A DNA stretch of 64,000 bases, taken from assembly GCF_025153525.1 (NCBI RefSeq), contig NZ_JANZNR010000006.1:186001-250000 (forward strand). The letters are read 5' to 3'. The notes beneath the pieces were generated by a model. It made no database searches, had not been told where the DNA came from, and was given only the letters and a program-made list of their open reading frames with translations. A program made the translations under genes and the position numbers. The DNA is from Psychroserpens sp. SPM9. GTDB lineage: Bacteria; Bacteroidota; Bacteroidia; Flavobacteriales; Flavobacteriaceae. Below, piece by piece: positions 63,939-64,000 of the stretch. Every line of letters begins with the position of its first letter. Position 1 is the first letter of the stretch.

Positions 63939-64000
63939 ATGAAACAACTTCTCCTTGTATTTTTAGGTGGTGGCTTTGGAAGTGCTTTACGTTATCTTTT
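63939..64000 (+). CDS. crcB: CrcB fluoride channel, first 20 codons (cut by window end)
   Basis: The reading frame begins MKQLLLVFLGGGFGSALRYL and runs to the window edge. The hydrophobic GGGxGSxxRY start is typical of CrcB/Fluc fluoride exporters. Only the first twenty codons and two bases are visible, so the call rests on that pattern. Confidence 0.75.
   Translation, partial: MKQLLLVFLGGGFGSALRYL

Overview
The window looks like a chromosomal segment of a low-GC marine flavobacterium (Bacteroidota, Flavobacteriaceae; something like Winogradskyella, Psychroserpens or Olleya). The pointers are AT-rich DNA, TAnnTTTG-type -7 promoter boxes with few Shine-Dalgarno sequences, a type IX secretion (T9SS) sorting domain, a PafA-type phosphatase, a predicted HPRT-adenylate kinase fusion and many SusD-like-length lipoprotein signals. 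No rRNA, tRNA, CRISPR array, transposase or phage gene was seen. No stretch of 300 bases lacks a gene.

Region 1 (1-16.8 kb) is mostly housekeeping: a TPR protein, a 2036-residue alpha-2-macroglobulin with two in-frame copies of a short repeat, DinB-like and DUF4136 proteins, a voltage-gated-type K+ channel, the GTPase Obg, an HPRT-adenylate kinase fusion, purK-purE and an M3 peptidase. Region 2 (16.8-22.3 kb) is a stress-type operon. A GbsR/MarR regulator sits between two copies of the same dyad (ACTTTCA-N8-TGAAAGT), followed by two small membrane proteins, a methyltransferase, a TIGR01777 epimerase, a DUF2071 protein, an ECF sigma factor and its zinc-binding anti-sigma partner. Region 3 (22.4-27.9 kb) holds gcvP and a ketosynthase-III / methyltransferase / glycosyltransferase trio.

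Region 4 (28-40.2 kb) is the most unusual part. A sigma factor, a membrane TPR protein (probable anti-sigma) and a DRGH nuclease form one operon. Divergent from it are a lipoprotein, a TPR-CHAT caspase-like protein with a signal peptide and C-terminal membrane anchor, a VKOR-thioredoxin fusion with a C39-like N-terminus, a C39-peptidase ABC exporter and an HlyD adaptor. With them are three small genes for peptides that share a 22-residue double-glycine leader and have quite different cores, each core with exactly six cysteines. Every peptide gene is preceded, 27-28 bases before its ATG, by a 49-base repeat that can fold as an H-type pseudoknot with one compensatory pair change. A truncated copy precedes the exporter. 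I read this as a processing, disulfide-forming and export system for three six-cysteine peptides with a shared RNA or DNA control element.

Region 5 (40.3-54.9 kb) contains PafA phosphatase, an MlaE/MlaF-type lipid transporter pair, a DUF389 protein, mannose-1-phosphate guanylyltransferase, a SprT-like protein, a fusion of FG-GAP/ASPIC repeats with a vanadium haloperoxidase-type domain and a T9SS tail, a second TIGR01777 protein, MnmD, a DUF4920 lipoprotein, IlvE and a MazG-like protein. Region 6 (54.9-60.7 kb) is a two-component locus: lipoprotein, histidine kinase, NarL-type regulator, a stand-alone LuxR-HTH protein, an Lgt-family protein and another lipoprotein. Five copies of an 18-bp site lie in it, each 21-22 bp upstream of a -7-like box, which suggests a self-contained regulon. 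The window ends with DPP III, an SRPBCC/GyrI-like protein and the first codons of crcB.
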